This document shows, one piece after another, positions 34,095-41,612 of a stretch of DNA of 64,000 nucleotides; position 1 is the stretch's first letter, and each line of letters starts with the position of its first letter. The notes beneath the pieces were generated by a model. The model did not search any database. It was not told the origin of the DNA and saw nothing but the letters and a program-made list of their open reading frames with translations. The translations under genes and the position numbers were made by a program. This DNA comes from an uncultured Flavobacteriales bacterium (GTDB taxonomy: Bacteria; Bacteroidota; Bacteroidia; Flavobacteriales_D; Crocinitomicaceae), in contig CALJKJ010000043.1 in NCBI GenBank assembly GCA_937973685.1, positions 23,400 through 87,399 on the forward strand, given 5' to 3'.

Positions 34095-35216
34095 ATGGCT
34101 GGTTTTTACATACATATTCCTTTTTGCGCGCAACAATGCACGTATTGCGATTTTCATTTCTCAACGACTTTTGACAAGTATCGTTCTCAGATGATTGCTG
34201 CGATTTGCGCTGAAATTCGTTTGCGAAAAACGGAAAATGAACAGCAAACAATCGCGACCATTTATTTTGGTGGAGGCACACCAAGTATTTTAACTTACCA
34301 AGAACTGGAGCAACTAATTGGTACAATTGCACAACATTATCACTTATCTGCTGCTGTTGAAATTACCCTTGAATGTAATCCTGATGATTGCTCATTAGAA
34401 CAACTTACTGCTTGGAAGCAGATAGGGGTTTCGCGCTTAAGCATTGGTATTCAGTCCTTTCAATCGGAGCAATTAGCCTGGATGAACCGCAAGCACACTG
34501 GTGAAGAAGCAACAACAGCTGTTCAGTTAGCGCGGCAAGTAGGTTTTAACGAAATCAGCGTGGATTTGATTTATGGCTTGCCTGATTTATCAGCCGAAGA
34601 TTGGCGCAAGCAATTGCAACAAGTCATCGCTTTAGAAGTCGATCATATTTCAGCGTATTGCTTGACGGTAGAACAGAAAACAACCTTGGCAGCTTGGGTA
34701 AAATCGGGTAAAATTCGACCACTTTCAGATGATTTGCAATCGGAGCAATTTGAATTATTGGTTGCCGAATTGGCTGCAAATGGATTTGAACAATACGAAA
34801 TTTCAAATTTTGCAAGCAAACAACGCTATTCCAAACACAACACAGCATATTGGCAAGGAATTCCATATGTAGGGGTGGGTCCTTCTGCACATGGTTTTGA
34901 TGGAAAAACACGCTATTGGAACAAAGCCAATAATGCACAATACATCCAGTCCTTAGCAAACAACGAATTATTGGAAACCCGCGAAACACTGAGTTTAACC
35001 GATCAGTTCAACGAATTGATTATGTTGGGACTTCGCACCAAATGGGGGGTCAATAAAGCGCAATTAGCTGAATTACAACCGTTGACCGAACAATGGTTGC
35101 GCATAAAAAATCAGTATTTAACACAGGACATGCTGATTGAAACGGAAACACATTTGTTGTTGACTACAGCAGGTCGCTTGTTGGCTGATGCCATTGCAGC
35201 GGATTTATTTGTCTAA
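34095..35216 (+). CDS. hemW: Radical SAM haem chaperone HemW (coproporphyrinogen oxidase-like)
   Basis: The protein has 373 residues. The N-terminus HIPFCAQQCTYCDFHF has the CxxxCxxC cluster with the extra downstream residue pattern of HemW, followed by YFGGGTPSIL. It lacks the N-terminal extension of true HemN. HemW binds haem and a [4Fe-4S] cluster and delivers haem to respiratory proteins. The C-terminal helical domain is complete. Its 3' end overlaps the convergent glycosyltransferase gene by 12 nt. Confidence 0.9.
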   Translation: MAGFYIHIPFCAQQCTYCDFHFSTTFDKYRSQMIAAICAEIRLRKTENEQQTIATIYFGGGTPSILTYQELEQLIGTIAQHYHLSAAVEITLECNPDDCSLEQLTAWKQIGVSRLSIGIQSFQSEQLAWMNRKHTGEEATTAVQLARQVGFNEISVDLIYGLPDLSAEDWRKQLQQVIALEVDHISAYCLTVEQKTTLAAWVKSGKIRPLSDDLQSEQFELLVAELAANGFEQYEISNFASKQRYSKHNTAYWQGIPYVGVGPSAHGFDGKTRYWNKANNAQYIQSLANNELLETRETLSLTDQFNELIMLGLRTKWGVNKAQLAELQPLTEQWLRIKNQYLTQDMLIETETHLLLTTAGRLLADAIAADLFV

Positions 35217-35990
35217 TTTTTCAATGCCATTCTGACAACGAAAATCACTTCTTTTTTTTGTGTTTTCAAATACTTGTTGACTGCGGGATATTTCATTTTC
35301 ACGTCCTGGTCTGGTGTGGTCGAGGTGAAATTGAATCGCTTTGAAACGCATAGAAAATGGTTGAATCCCCGCTAATTTTGCACGAAATTCAATGTCGGTA
35401 TCTTCTCCGTAACCTGGGAATGTATAGTTTTCATCAAAGCCATTCAACAAGAGTAAATCTGCTTTGTGCCAACCCATGTTACAGCCAAGTAATTTTGGTG
35501 TTTTCAACATTTTTTGGGTTAAAAATGGCAAATAAAAACTTTCTTCTATACGTGTTGTTTTGTTTTTAAGCATGCCCCAAAAAGTTGGTAAAAGCATTTG
35601 GCCAAATTTTATTTGTGCAGTTGTCGTTTTATCTAAGTCAATTCTTCTGCCCATACAAATCAAACCTTTTTGAATATGGGTGATATAATTGGCAATAAAT
35701 TTCGGGTGCAAAATGCAATCACCATCAATAAAGATCAATTTATCTGATTGAGCACTTACAATAACTTTATTGAGCATTTTGTTTTTCAAAAACCCGGTAT
35801 CAGGTTGTTGAAGGTGGGTGATGGAAAGTTGATGTTTGTATTTTTGAATGACAACATCAAAACAATTACTATCACCATCTTGTGAAATGATAATATCGAA
35901 CGCTTTTTCACTTTGTAAGTCAACAGTTTTCAGCACAGCAGTTAGTGCTGCTACATCGTTATAAACGGATATGACCAAAGTTGCTTTCAC
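35205..35990 (-). CDS. GT2 glycosyltransferase with C-terminal galactosyltransferase-type domain
   Basis: The protein has 261 residues. LVISVYNDVAALTAVLKTV begins the GT-A fold. The DxD equivalent is in IFIDGDCILHPKF, and LLNGFDENYTFPGYGEDTD is the late acidic motif that places it with chondroitin-polymerase/Glyco_transf_7C type enzymes. It is cytoplasmic, without membrane helices. It probably builds a surface polysaccharide. It stands alone, convergent with hemW. Confidence 0.85.
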   Translation of the reverse strand: MKATLVISVYNDVAALTAVLKTVDLQSEKAFDIIISQDGDSNCFDVVIQKYKHQLSITHLQQPDTGFLKNKMLNKVIVSAQSDKLIFIDGDCILHPKFIANYITHIQKGLICMGRRIDLDKTTTAQIKFGQMLLPTFWGMLKNKTTRIEESFYLPFLTQKMLKTPKLLGCNMGWHKADLLLLNGFDENYTFPGYGEDTDIEFRAKLAGIQPFSMRFKAIQFHLDHTRPGRENEISRSQQVFENTKKRSDFRCQNGIEKLDK

Positions 35991-35994
35991 AGGA

Positions 35995-36002
35995 CAAAGA
36001 TA
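35995..36002 (-). promoter_or_regulatory. -7 promoter box (TATCTTTG) for the GT2 gene
   Basis: It is an exact TAnnTTTG match only 5 nt before the ATG, which implies a very short or absent leader. Confidence 0.4.
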
Positions 36003-36092
36003 AACGAATAGCGCAATTGGACTTGTTTTTCAATTAACAATTTGTTTTTAGTAACCTTTTTTTCAGTGTAAAAATCATGTAAGCATTTCAGC

Positions 36093-36100
36093 TAGTTTTG
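36093..36100 (+). promoter_or_regulatory. -7 promoter box (TAGTTTTG) directly before the amidase start
   Basis: It is an exact TAnnTTTG match ending 5 nt before the ATG. Transcription would begin at or near the start codon. Confidence 0.4.
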
Positions 36101-36104
36101 TAAC

Positions 36105-37040
36105 ATGCACCGTTCATTATTACTTTTTATTACCATGTTTTGTCTGACCTTTGTTCAAGCTCAGACGATAACGATATTAATTGATCCAGGTCATGGTGGT
36201 TCAGACCCAGGACATGAATCGAGCAACCCCAATCATTTAAAGGAAAAGGAATTAAATTTGTTAATCGCTAAAAAAGTGGGGACTTATTTGAATGAGAAAT
36301 TAGGTCATGTGAACATTTTGTATACCCGAACGGACGACACTTATCCCACCTTAGATCAACGAGTTGCTCAAGCAAACAGCCAACGAGTTGATTTATTTTT
36401 GAGCATACATTGTAATGCAAGTAGTAACAGCAATACCCACGGAACAGAGACGCACGTGCACGACATGACCGCAGTAAAATCGGTGAAATTAGCGACAAAA
36501 ATCGAAGAGGAATTCAAAGGAAAAGCTGGACGAAAGTCACGTGGCGTAAAAGATACAGACGATCGAGAATATTCGTTGCAGGTATTGAAATATACCCAAA
36601 TGACAGGAGTTCTAGTTGAATGTGGCTTTTTGACAAACACAAAAGAAGCGAATTATCTCAACACACTTTCTGGTCAAGACGTACTTGCGTCAGCGATATA
36701 CCGTGGCGTTAAAAATTATTTGATTGAAAGTTACCCAAAAATTTCATTTGCACCGACTAATAAAACAGTACCGCCACAATCGGGTTCGGGTGAATCGACA
36801 ACTGCCGCAAAAGGAAAAGGTGGGTACACAATACAAATCATGAGTTCAAAAGAATGGTTGGACACTGAAAAAGGTGATTTTACAAAATTAGACAAACCAG
36901 TTGTTCGCGAGCAGGTTGCGCAAACAGGGTATAAGTACCGTTATTTGGTGGGTGAATTTAAAACAAAAACGGAGGCACAAGCATACATTGAGAAAGTCCA
37001 AAAAAGTGGATTTAAAGATGCAATCATCATATCCAGATAA
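36105..37040 (+). CDS. N-acetylmuramoyl-L-alanine amidase with SPOR domain
   Basis: The protein has 311 residues. A signal peptide (to about FVQAQT) is followed by an Amidase_3 zinc domain: DPGHGGSDPG, a Glu in KEKELNLL, SIHCNASSN and the catalytic Glu in GVLVECGFLTN. A low-complexity linker (NKTVPPQSGSGESTTAAKGK) leads to a C-terminal SPOR domain (GGYTIQIMSSKEWL... GEFKTKTEAQAYIEKV), which binds denuded septal glycan. It cleaves the stem peptide from glycan strands at cell division in the periplasm. It is monocistronic. Confidence 0.92.
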   Translation: MHRSLLLFITMFCLTFVQAQTITILIDPGHGGSDPGHESSNPNHLKEKELNLLIAKKVGTYLNEKLGHVNILYTRTDDTYPTLDQRVAQANSQRVDLFLSIHCNASSNSNTHGTETHVHDMTAVKSVKLATKIEEEFKGKAGRKSRGVKDTDDREYSLQVLKYTQMTGVLVECGFLTNTKEANYLNTLSGQDVLASAIYRGVKNYLIESYPKISFAPTNKTVPPQSGSGESTTAAKGKGGYTIQIMSSKEWLDTEKGDFTKLDKPVVREQVAQTGYKYRYLVGEFKTKTEAQAYIEKVQKSGFKDAIIISR

Positions 37041-37132
37041 GTGAACCGCTTTTTTCAAGTGTTTTTTATGCTTGAAAATCAATGAAATAGTATAAAAACA
37101 TACTTTTTCCTTATTTTTTTTCCAATAATTTG

Positions 37133-37162
37133 TTTGGAAAAACAATTCTTTATCTATATTTG
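37133..37162 (+). promoter_or_regulatory. Promoter of tRNA-Asn
   Basis: The -33 element TTTG (37133-37136) and -7 box TATATTTG (37155-37162) are separated by 18 nt. The mature tRNA begins 18 nt after the -7 box. Confidence 0.65.
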
Positions 37163-37180
37163 CAACCGCGAAAGCAAGAT

Positions 37181-37254
37181 TCCTTCTTAGCTCAGTTGGT
37201 TAGAGCATCTGACTGTTAATCAGAGGGTCCCTGGTTCGAGCCCAGGAGAGGGAG
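37181..37254 (+). tRNA. tRNA-Asn (anticodon GTT)
   Basis: It is a 74-nt cloverleaf. Acceptor TCCTTCT pairs with AGAGGGA, the anticodon stem TCTGA/TCAGA encloses CTGTTAA, and the T arm CCTGG-TTCGAGC-CCAGG is canonical. The discriminator is G and CCA is not encoded. Its last 12 nt plus 19 nt downstream are repeated at 37390-37420. Confidence 0.95.
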
Positions 37255-37273
37255 CAGAAAGCCTTACAGAAAT
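37243..37273 (+). repeat. Direct repeat, copy 1 (tRNA-Asn 3' end)
   Basis: These 31 nt, starting in the T stem of tRNA-Asn, are repeated without mismatch at 37390-37420. Confidence 0.9.
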
Positions 37274-37288
37274 GTAGGGCTTTTTTGT
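37258..37288 (+). terminator. Terminator of tRNA-Asn
   Basis: An imperfect hairpin (agccttaca / tgtagggct) around an 'gaaa' loop is followed by a T run. Confidence 0.65.
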
Positions 37289-37348
37289 TTTAAAAAAGTT
37301 TTAGTTGTCAACTTATTTTGATTAACAGTTAACAACAATTTATATTTG

Positions 37349-37420
37349 GACCCTGGTCGATCCCGAAGTATCGGGACGACGCTTCGGGACAGGAGAGGGA
37401 GCAGAAAGCCTTACAGAAAT
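37349..37420 (+). repeat. Partial tRNA-Asn copy broken by a palindromic element (copy 2)
   Basis: gaccctggtcga at 37349-37360 resembles the variable-loop/T-arm part of tRNA-Asn, and 37390-37420 repeats its 3' end exactly. Between them lies a 29-nt inverted-repeat element (tcccgaagtatcggga and cttcggga, 37361-37389) instead of the T loop. The copy lacks the 5' two thirds of the tRNA and is not functional. Confidence 0.75.
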
Positions 37421-37541
37421 TTCGTCTGTTATTACTTTTAGTTTGTTCGTTTTCCATTTGTGTTAACAGGTAAATTCAATATATACCATCTTTTTATTTT
37501 TCTTTTTGATATTTTAGCACAAACAAATTAATCACACATAG

Positions 37542-37769
37542 ATGCTTCCATTAATTATCATTGCCTCAACTTTAATCGTTTTCTTTTCGATGACGTTTTT
37601 ATGGAATAAAAATAAATTACTGTATTTAGGGGTCTCAGGAATTGCTTTGGTTTTTCTCATTGGCAGTCAATTGATACATTTCAATGAAAATCAAGCGATG
37701 ACCCTTGTTTTGTTAATTGTTCTGTTTGCCAATTTTTATCGCAATCATCGCAAAGCTACTCAACAATAA
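37542..37769 (+). CDS. Small membrane protein, unknown function
   Basis: The protein has 75 residues. Two or three hydrophobic segments (PLIIIASTLIVFFSMTFLW, YLGVSGIALVFLIGSQLI, MTLVLLIVLFANFY) are followed by a basic tail (RNHRKATQQ), which suggests a cytoplasmic C-terminus. No family recognised. It lies 8 nt before the DUF1801 gene and may be co-transcribed. Confidence 0.55.
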   Translation: MLPLIIIASTLIVFFSMTFLWNKNKLLYLGVSGIALVFLIGSQLIHFNENQAMTLVLLIVLFANFYRNHRKATQQ

Positions 37770-37777
37770 CTGTTCGC

Positions 37778-38215
37778 ATGTTGATTATGGATATCACTAC
37801 TCAAATACACCATTTCATATTAATGCAGGAAAGCGCCAAACAAAGTGATTTGTTGCAGCTTCATGAACTCATGCTTACGATATTACCAGCTGGAAAATTA
37901 TGGTTAGAAGATGGTAAAAATGAAGCAGGGAAGGTCGTGACGAATCCAACTATTGGATATGGCAACCAAACCATATTACTGGCGAAAGGAAAGTCACGAG
38001 AAATGTTCCAAATAGGAATTAGTGCAAATACTGCTGGGATTTCCATCTACTTTATCGGTATACGGAACAAAATGGATCTTGCGCGCGAGTTCGGCGCACA
38101 ACTCGGTAAAGCGAAAGTGACGGGTTATTGTATCAAATTCAAGCAACTAGCTGATTTGGATTTACCTGTTTTGGCAGCTGCTATTCGAAAGGGAATTGAG
38201 GTAACGAACGCTTGA
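37778..38215 (+). CDS. DUF1801 (YdhG-like) domain protein
   Basis: The protein has 145 residues, or 142 from the ATG at 37787. The fold is alpha/beta, with PTIGYGNQTILLAKGKSREMFQIGI and GISIYFIGI typical of the DUF1801 / YdhG group, which are small cytoplasmic proteins of unknown role. The C-terminus CIKFKQLADLDLPVLAAAIR fits the family end. Confidence 0.75.
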   Translation: MLIMDITTQIHHFILMQESAKQSDLLQLHELMLTILPAGKLWLEDGKNEAGKVVTNPTIGYGNQTILLAKGKSREMFQIGISANTAGISIYFIGIRNKMDLAREFGAQLGKAKVTGYCIKFKQLADLDLPVLAAAIRKGIEVTNA

Positions 38216-38255
38216 AAATGAATTAGTTTTACAGAAAAACACGACAACCAAGCTA

Positions 38256-38594
38256 TCAATCTTTCAAAACAACTTTGCGGTGTTGAAGTCCCCATTCAAC
38301 AACTTGTTGGATTAATGTTTTAATCGATTTTCCATGTTTGCTCATGCGGTATTCAATAATAGGCGAGGATGTCTTTTGTATTTCCACGCGTTCAATCATG
38401 TGTAAGCTCTCTAAATAGCGCAATTCTTTAGTTAGCGTCGCGGAAGTGATTCTGCCAAGAACGGACTTCAATTCATTAAATCTTCGGGGTTTGTCACAGA
38501 TATACGACAAGATTGGTCCACGCCATTTTCCACCAATGATATCCAATACATCCGCAACGACTTTTATTCCTTGTTGTTTTGTTTTCACGTCCAT
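38256..38594 (-). CDS. HxlR-family winged-helix regulator
   Basis: The protein has 112 residues. The HxlR pattern is clear: LDIIGGKWRGPILSYICDKP, RRFNELKSVLGRITSATLTK, ELRYLESLHMIERV and YRMSKHGKSI. These dimeric repressors or activators often respond to oxidants or electrophiles. Here a single Cys follows the first helix region (SYICD). It is divergent from the small gene at 38682. The spacer holds mirror-image promoters and an AGGTAT/ATACCT palindrome that could be its operator. Confidence 0.85.
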   Translation of the reverse strand: MDVKTKQQGIKVVADVLDIIGGKWRGPILSYICDKPRRFNELKSVLGRITSATLTKELRYLESLHMIERVEIQKTSSPIIEYRMSKHGKSIKTLIQQVVEWGLQHRKVVLKD

Positions 38595-38601
38595 CTTTTA
38601 A

Positions 38602-38621
38602 AGGTATCTTTTTTAATACCT
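38602..38621. promoter_or_regulatory. Candidate HxlR operator (AGGTAT-N8-ATACCT)
   Basis: A perfect 6-bp inverted repeat with an 8-nt AT spacer sits between the -7 box and the start codon of the HxlR gene. Position and symmetry suit a dimeric autoregulator. No footprint data can be inferred. Confidence 0.45.
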
Positions 38622-38624
38622 AAT

Positions 38625-38632
38625 CAAATGTA
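38625..38632 (-). promoter_or_regulatory. -7 box (TACATTTG) of the HxlR gene
   Basis: It is an exact TAnnTTTG match on the minus strand. With the following base it forms one arm of a 9-bp inverted repeat whose other arm is the -7 box at 38663. Confidence 0.5.
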
Positions 38633-38662
38633 CCATTTAATTTTAAAATGAAACCGTCTGTG

Positions 38663-38670
38663 TACATTTG
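38663..38670 (+). promoter_or_regulatory. -7 box (TACATTTG) of the 38682 gene
   Basis: It is an exact TAnnTTTG match, 12 nt before the ATG and identical to the divergent box on the other strand. Confidence 0.5.
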
Positions 38671-38681
38671 AGAAAAAAAAG

Positions 38682-38948
38682 ATGAACATAACAGCAGTAA
38701 TTTTAACCCTAAAAGAGGGCGTCAACCTTTCTGAACTCGGAGCAGTTTTAAAACACGAACAAGAAATGGTTGATCAATGGAAAACCGAGGGAATAATACA
38801 TGATTTGTACTTGCGTCAAGGTAGAAATGGAGCAGTTATCATGTTTAATGACCGAAGTGAAACAGACGTTCAGTCTTTAATTGAACAGCTACCACTATAT
38901 CCTTATTTCAAACCAGCAGAATTTTTGGGTTTATTGAAGAATGATTAA
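38682..38948 (+). CDS. Small ferredoxin-like dimeric alpha/beta barrel protein (YciI/muconolactone isomerase-like)
   Basis: The protein has 88 residues. It has a beta-alpha-beta pattern with LKHEQEMVDQWKTEGIIHDL, LRQGRNGAVIMFN and LPLYPYFKPAEFLGL, which resembles the muconolactone isomerase / YciI superfamily. It may act on a small reactive metabolite. It is probably controlled by the divergent HxlR regulator, a common arrangement. Confidence 0.65.
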   Translation: MNITAVILTLKEGVNLSELGAVLKHEQEMVDQWKTEGIIHDLYLRQGRNGAVIMFNDRSETDVQSLIEQLPLYPYFKPAEFLGLLKND

Positions 38949-39020
38949 CCATTCAATAAAGGCTTACATTTTTATTTTAAACAAATTAGCGAAGCGCATT
39001 GTTTATTAGGAAATCAAATT

Positions 39021-39344
39021 ATGAAAAAGTTATTCAGTGCCCTTTTTGTTGTATTAGTTATTAATTGTCATGATTCCTTCGCGCAAGATATCAATTTCAC
39101 ATTTCACAATGGGTCATTGAAGTCGATTCCTTTGGACATTCCTACTGTTATGAACCCGAATTTGAATCCGCTTTCAACAAGTGGTATCACCTTAGCGATT
39201 GGGCAATCAGTTTATTTCTATCCCGATGGGAAGTCTAAAAAACGTGCTTTGCTTTTTACAGTAGACGAAACCTTTGTTCAAAATCAAGTGCTTGAAATCG
39301 ACCAATTGATTGAAAAACGAAAACAAGAGTTGAAAGAAAAGTAA
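39021..39344 (+). CDS. Small exported protein, unknown function
   Basis: The protein has 107 residues. Signal peptide MKKLFSALFVVLVINCHDSFAQ is followed by a beta-rich domain (NFTFHNGSLKSIPLDIPTVM, TSGITLAIGQSVYFYPDGK) and a charged C-terminal helix (LEIDQLIEKRKQELKEK). No family recognised. It is probably periplasmic. Confidence 0.6.
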   Translation: MKKLFSALFVVLVINCHDSFAQDINFTFHNGSLKSIPLDIPTVMNPNLNPLSTSGITLAIGQSVYFYPDGKSKKRALLFTVDETFVQNQVLEIDQLIEKRKQELKEK

Positions 39345-39369
39345 AATCCGTTTTTTTGACGAAAAAAAG

Positions 39370-39377
39370 TATATTTG
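39370..39377 (+). promoter_or_regulatory. -7 promoter box (TATATTTG) ending 4 nt before a start codon
   Basis: It is an exact TAnnTTTG match. Transcription should start within a few bases of the ATG at 39382, giving an almost leaderless mRNA. Confidence 0.4.
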
Positions 39378-39381
39378 ATAG

Positions 39382-39711
39382 ATGTATATCTCACTCACAG
39401 GTTTAAAACCAAAAAACTTTTGGTCGTATTTGAAATTTTGGCGACTAGCAATTCCATCATTTGCGCAAGCGCAGGCTGCAAAAGGAAATATTTCCGTTTC
39501 TGCTAAACGTATCAATGGTTACCAGTGTACCGTTACAGCTTGGGAAAGTCGTGAGGTGATGCTTGATTTCATGCGCAGTGGTGCACATTTAAAAGCGATG
39601 AAACACTTTCATTCCATTGCAACGGGTAGAACGTTTGGTTATGAATCCGAACTTGTGCCCAATCCAAAAGAGGCGTTTGCTTTGTTGATGGAGAAGGGGA
39701 AAGATTATTAA
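39382..39711 (+). CDS. DUF3291 / monooxygenase-fold-like small protein
   Basis: The protein has 109 residues. YISLTGLKPKNFWSYLKFWR, CTVTAWESREVMLDFMRSGA and HLKAMKHFHSIATGRTFGYE resemble the DUF3291 / spheroidene-monooxygenase-like family with a dimeric alpha/beta barrel. Function unknown. It is followed immediately by a convergent operon (3-nt gap). Confidence 0.65.
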   Translation: MYISLTGLKPKNFWSYLKFWRLAIPSFAQAQAAKGNISVSAKRINGYQCTVTAWESREVMLDFMRSGAHLKAMKHFHSIATGRTFGYESELVPNPKEAFALLMEKGKDY

Positions 39712-39714
39712 ATT

Positions 39715-40413
39715 TTAAGTCGTTGTTAAATTAGATGAAATAAAAATGCCATTTAAAATGTGCCAAATAAAATAGTGGCTTAATCGAATGGTCAACGAAG
39801 TAAAGAATCCATTCTTTTTAAAGTAATAAGCTTGGATCAAGTTCATTGCAAATCCCGAAACAACGGCATAAAATACAAACCAAGTTGGTCCGCTTGGCCA
39901 TTGTTCTAACGGTTCGCGGATTGCTGTTAAAACTGCAATTATCCAAAATGTTTGGTTCAAATAGTTTCCGTTTTTTATCCGACTAGCTAAGATTAAGACT
40001 AATGTTATTGGAATGAGTCGATAAAAAACCTCTATTTCTAATGCACCTGAAAAATATAAGAAAATAGAATAAGGGAATGGTTGTGTATATGGAGGTAAAG
40101 ATTGATGAATAGGATGAGGCAGAATAATTTCAATAATAATCAAATCTAACAATCCGAAAGAAAGTCCAATTAAAATTGGAATTAATAGTTTGATAAATGA
40201 GCTATCATTTTTTTCTGAGATAAAGTTTAACTGTACTTTTTGTAAAAGATAAATAAAAGGAAAAGCGATGAAAAGCCATGTTATATTTTCCCATCCCCAA
40301 ATGCGTAAATTATTGGATGTTTTACTTAAATAATTCCCATAGAGAATTCCTATTAAGGCAATTCCAATAAATACTGAGTACAAAAAATAAGGGTTTCTCA
40401 CTATCTGTTTCAT
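39715..40413 (-). CDS. CPBP-like membrane protein
   Basis: The protein has 232 residues and about seven membrane helices. ALEIEVFYRLIPITLVL resembles motif 1 (EExxxR) of CPBP/Abi intramembrane proteases, although the glutamates are spaced ExE rather than EE. RLSHYFIWHILNG near the end resembles the later His-containing motifs. A protease role is possible but not secure. The start overlaps the upstream GNAT gene by 4 nt, so the two are co-translated. Confidence 0.55.
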   Translation of the reverse strand: MKQIVRNPYFLYSVFIGIALIGILYGNYLSKTSNNLRIWGWENITWLFIAFPFIYLLQKVQLNFISEKNDSSFIKLLIPILIGLSFGLLDLIIIEIILPHPIHQSLPPYTQPFPYSIFLYFSGALEIEVFYRLIPITLVLILASRIKNGNYLNQTFWIIAVLTAIREPLEQWPSGPTWFVFYAVVSGFAMNLIQAYYFKKNGFFTSLTIRLSHYFIWHILNGIFISSNLTTT

Positions 40414-40919
40414 ACTGTTTTTTTCATTAATAAATCTGTCTGATGGTCATTACCTAACACAAAAACATGATGATCGAAAACTTCAAAACCATTTTTTCGA
40501 TAAAAACCGATTGCCTTTTTGTTGTGTTCCCAAACTCCCAACCAAACAGCTTTTAACTCCTGTTGTTGTGCTAAGTCAATCGCCTTTTGAAGTAAAAATT
40601 GTCCAATTTTTTTCCTTTGAGCTGCTTGTCGCACATAAATCCGTTCAATTTCCATTGAGTTTTCTAATAGCTTTTCTGTTTGAGCAATTCCAATATTCAA
40701 TTTTAAATAGGCAACAATTGCTGCGTTGTCGTATACCAAATAAAAACGTGAAGAAGGGTTGTTAATTTCTGACAATAATTGATTCGTTGAAAAACGCGAT
40801 TCGATGTATTGGCGCATGTTTTCATCTGAATTTTCAGCAGAAAACGTTTCTATGAAAGTTTCTGAACTAATTTTTTGCAAATCAGTCAAATCTTTCTCAT
40901 GTGCTTGAATGAATCTCAT
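40410..40919 (-). CDS. GNAT family N-acetyltransferase
   Basis: The protein has 169 residues. The acetyl-CoA binding motif A is IERIYVRQAAQRKKIGQFLL, followed by WLGVWEHNKKAIGFYRKNGFE, the motif B/C region of the PaiA/spermidine-acetyltransferase-like branch. It transfers an acetyl group to an amine; the substrate is unknown. It forms a two-gene unit with the CPBP-like gene. Confidence 0.88.
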   Translation of the reverse strand: MRFIQAHEKDLTDLQKISSETFIETFSAENSDENMRQYIESRFSTNQLLSEINNPSSRFYLVYDNAAIVAYLKLNIGIAQTEKLLENSMEIERIYVRQAAQRKKIGQFLLQKAIDLAQQQELKAVWLGVWEHNKKAIGFYRKNGFEVFDHHVFVLGNDHQTDLLMKKTV

Positions 40920-41003
40920 CTGTTATTATGTCTAGAACGACTAATTTTCTGTATTGTAACAAAAATAACATACTTTTCTAATAATCTTCTGCACCTTTGT
41001 TAG

Positions 41004-41612
41004 ATGGAGAATTCATTAAAAGCTCACTGGGAAACTGTTTTTGAAACAAAACAACCCCATCAAGTCTCTTGGACACAAGAAACTCCTGTTACTTCAATTG
41101 CCTATTTTGAAGCAGCTAATCTGCCGAAAACGGCTAAAATTATTGATGTTGGTGGAGGGGACAGTAAATTTGTCGATTACTTATTGGCAAATGGTTTCGA
41201 GGACATAACGGTGTTAGATATTTCCAAAAAAGCATTGGAACGTGCACAAGAACGATTGGGTGAGTTTGCACAAAAAGTTACCTGGATTGAAAGCGACATC
41301 AACGATTTTCATCCAACTGAAACGTATGATTTTTGGCACGATCGTGCAGCATTTCATTTCTTGACAGCAGCACAACCAATAGCTCGATATGCTCAAACTG
41401 TTGCAGCACATGCGAAACATATTGTCATAGGGACATTTTCTGTTTCAGGTCCATTGAAATGCAGTGGTTTGACCATCCAACAATACGATGAGGTATCCAT
41501 GAAACATCTTTTCGAAGGCGTTGGTTTTACTGCTGAAAAGTGTGTCAACGTTGATCACGCAACACCAAGTGGTGCAATTCAAAACTTTATTTTCTGCAGT
41601 TTCAAACGCTAG
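41004..41612 (+). CDS. Class I SAM-dependent methyltransferase
   Basis: The protein has 202 residues. HWETVFETKQPHQVSWTQET is the characteristic opening of a small methyltransferase group. Motif I is AKIIDVGGGDSKFVDYLL, the motif II acidic end is TVLDISKKALERAQERL, and HDRAAFHFL follows. The substrate cannot be predicted. It overlaps the convergent GNAT gene by 11 nt. Confidence 0.85.
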   Translation: MENSLKAHWETVFETKQPHQVSWTQETPVTSIAYFEAANLPKTAKIIDVGGGDSKFVDYLLANGFEDITVLDISKKALERAQERLGEFAQKVTWIESDINDFHPTETYDFWHDRAAFHFLTAAQPIARYAQTVAAHAKHIVIGTFSVSGPLKCSGLTIQQYDEVSMKHLFEGVGFTAEKCVNVDHATPSGAIQNFIFCSFKR

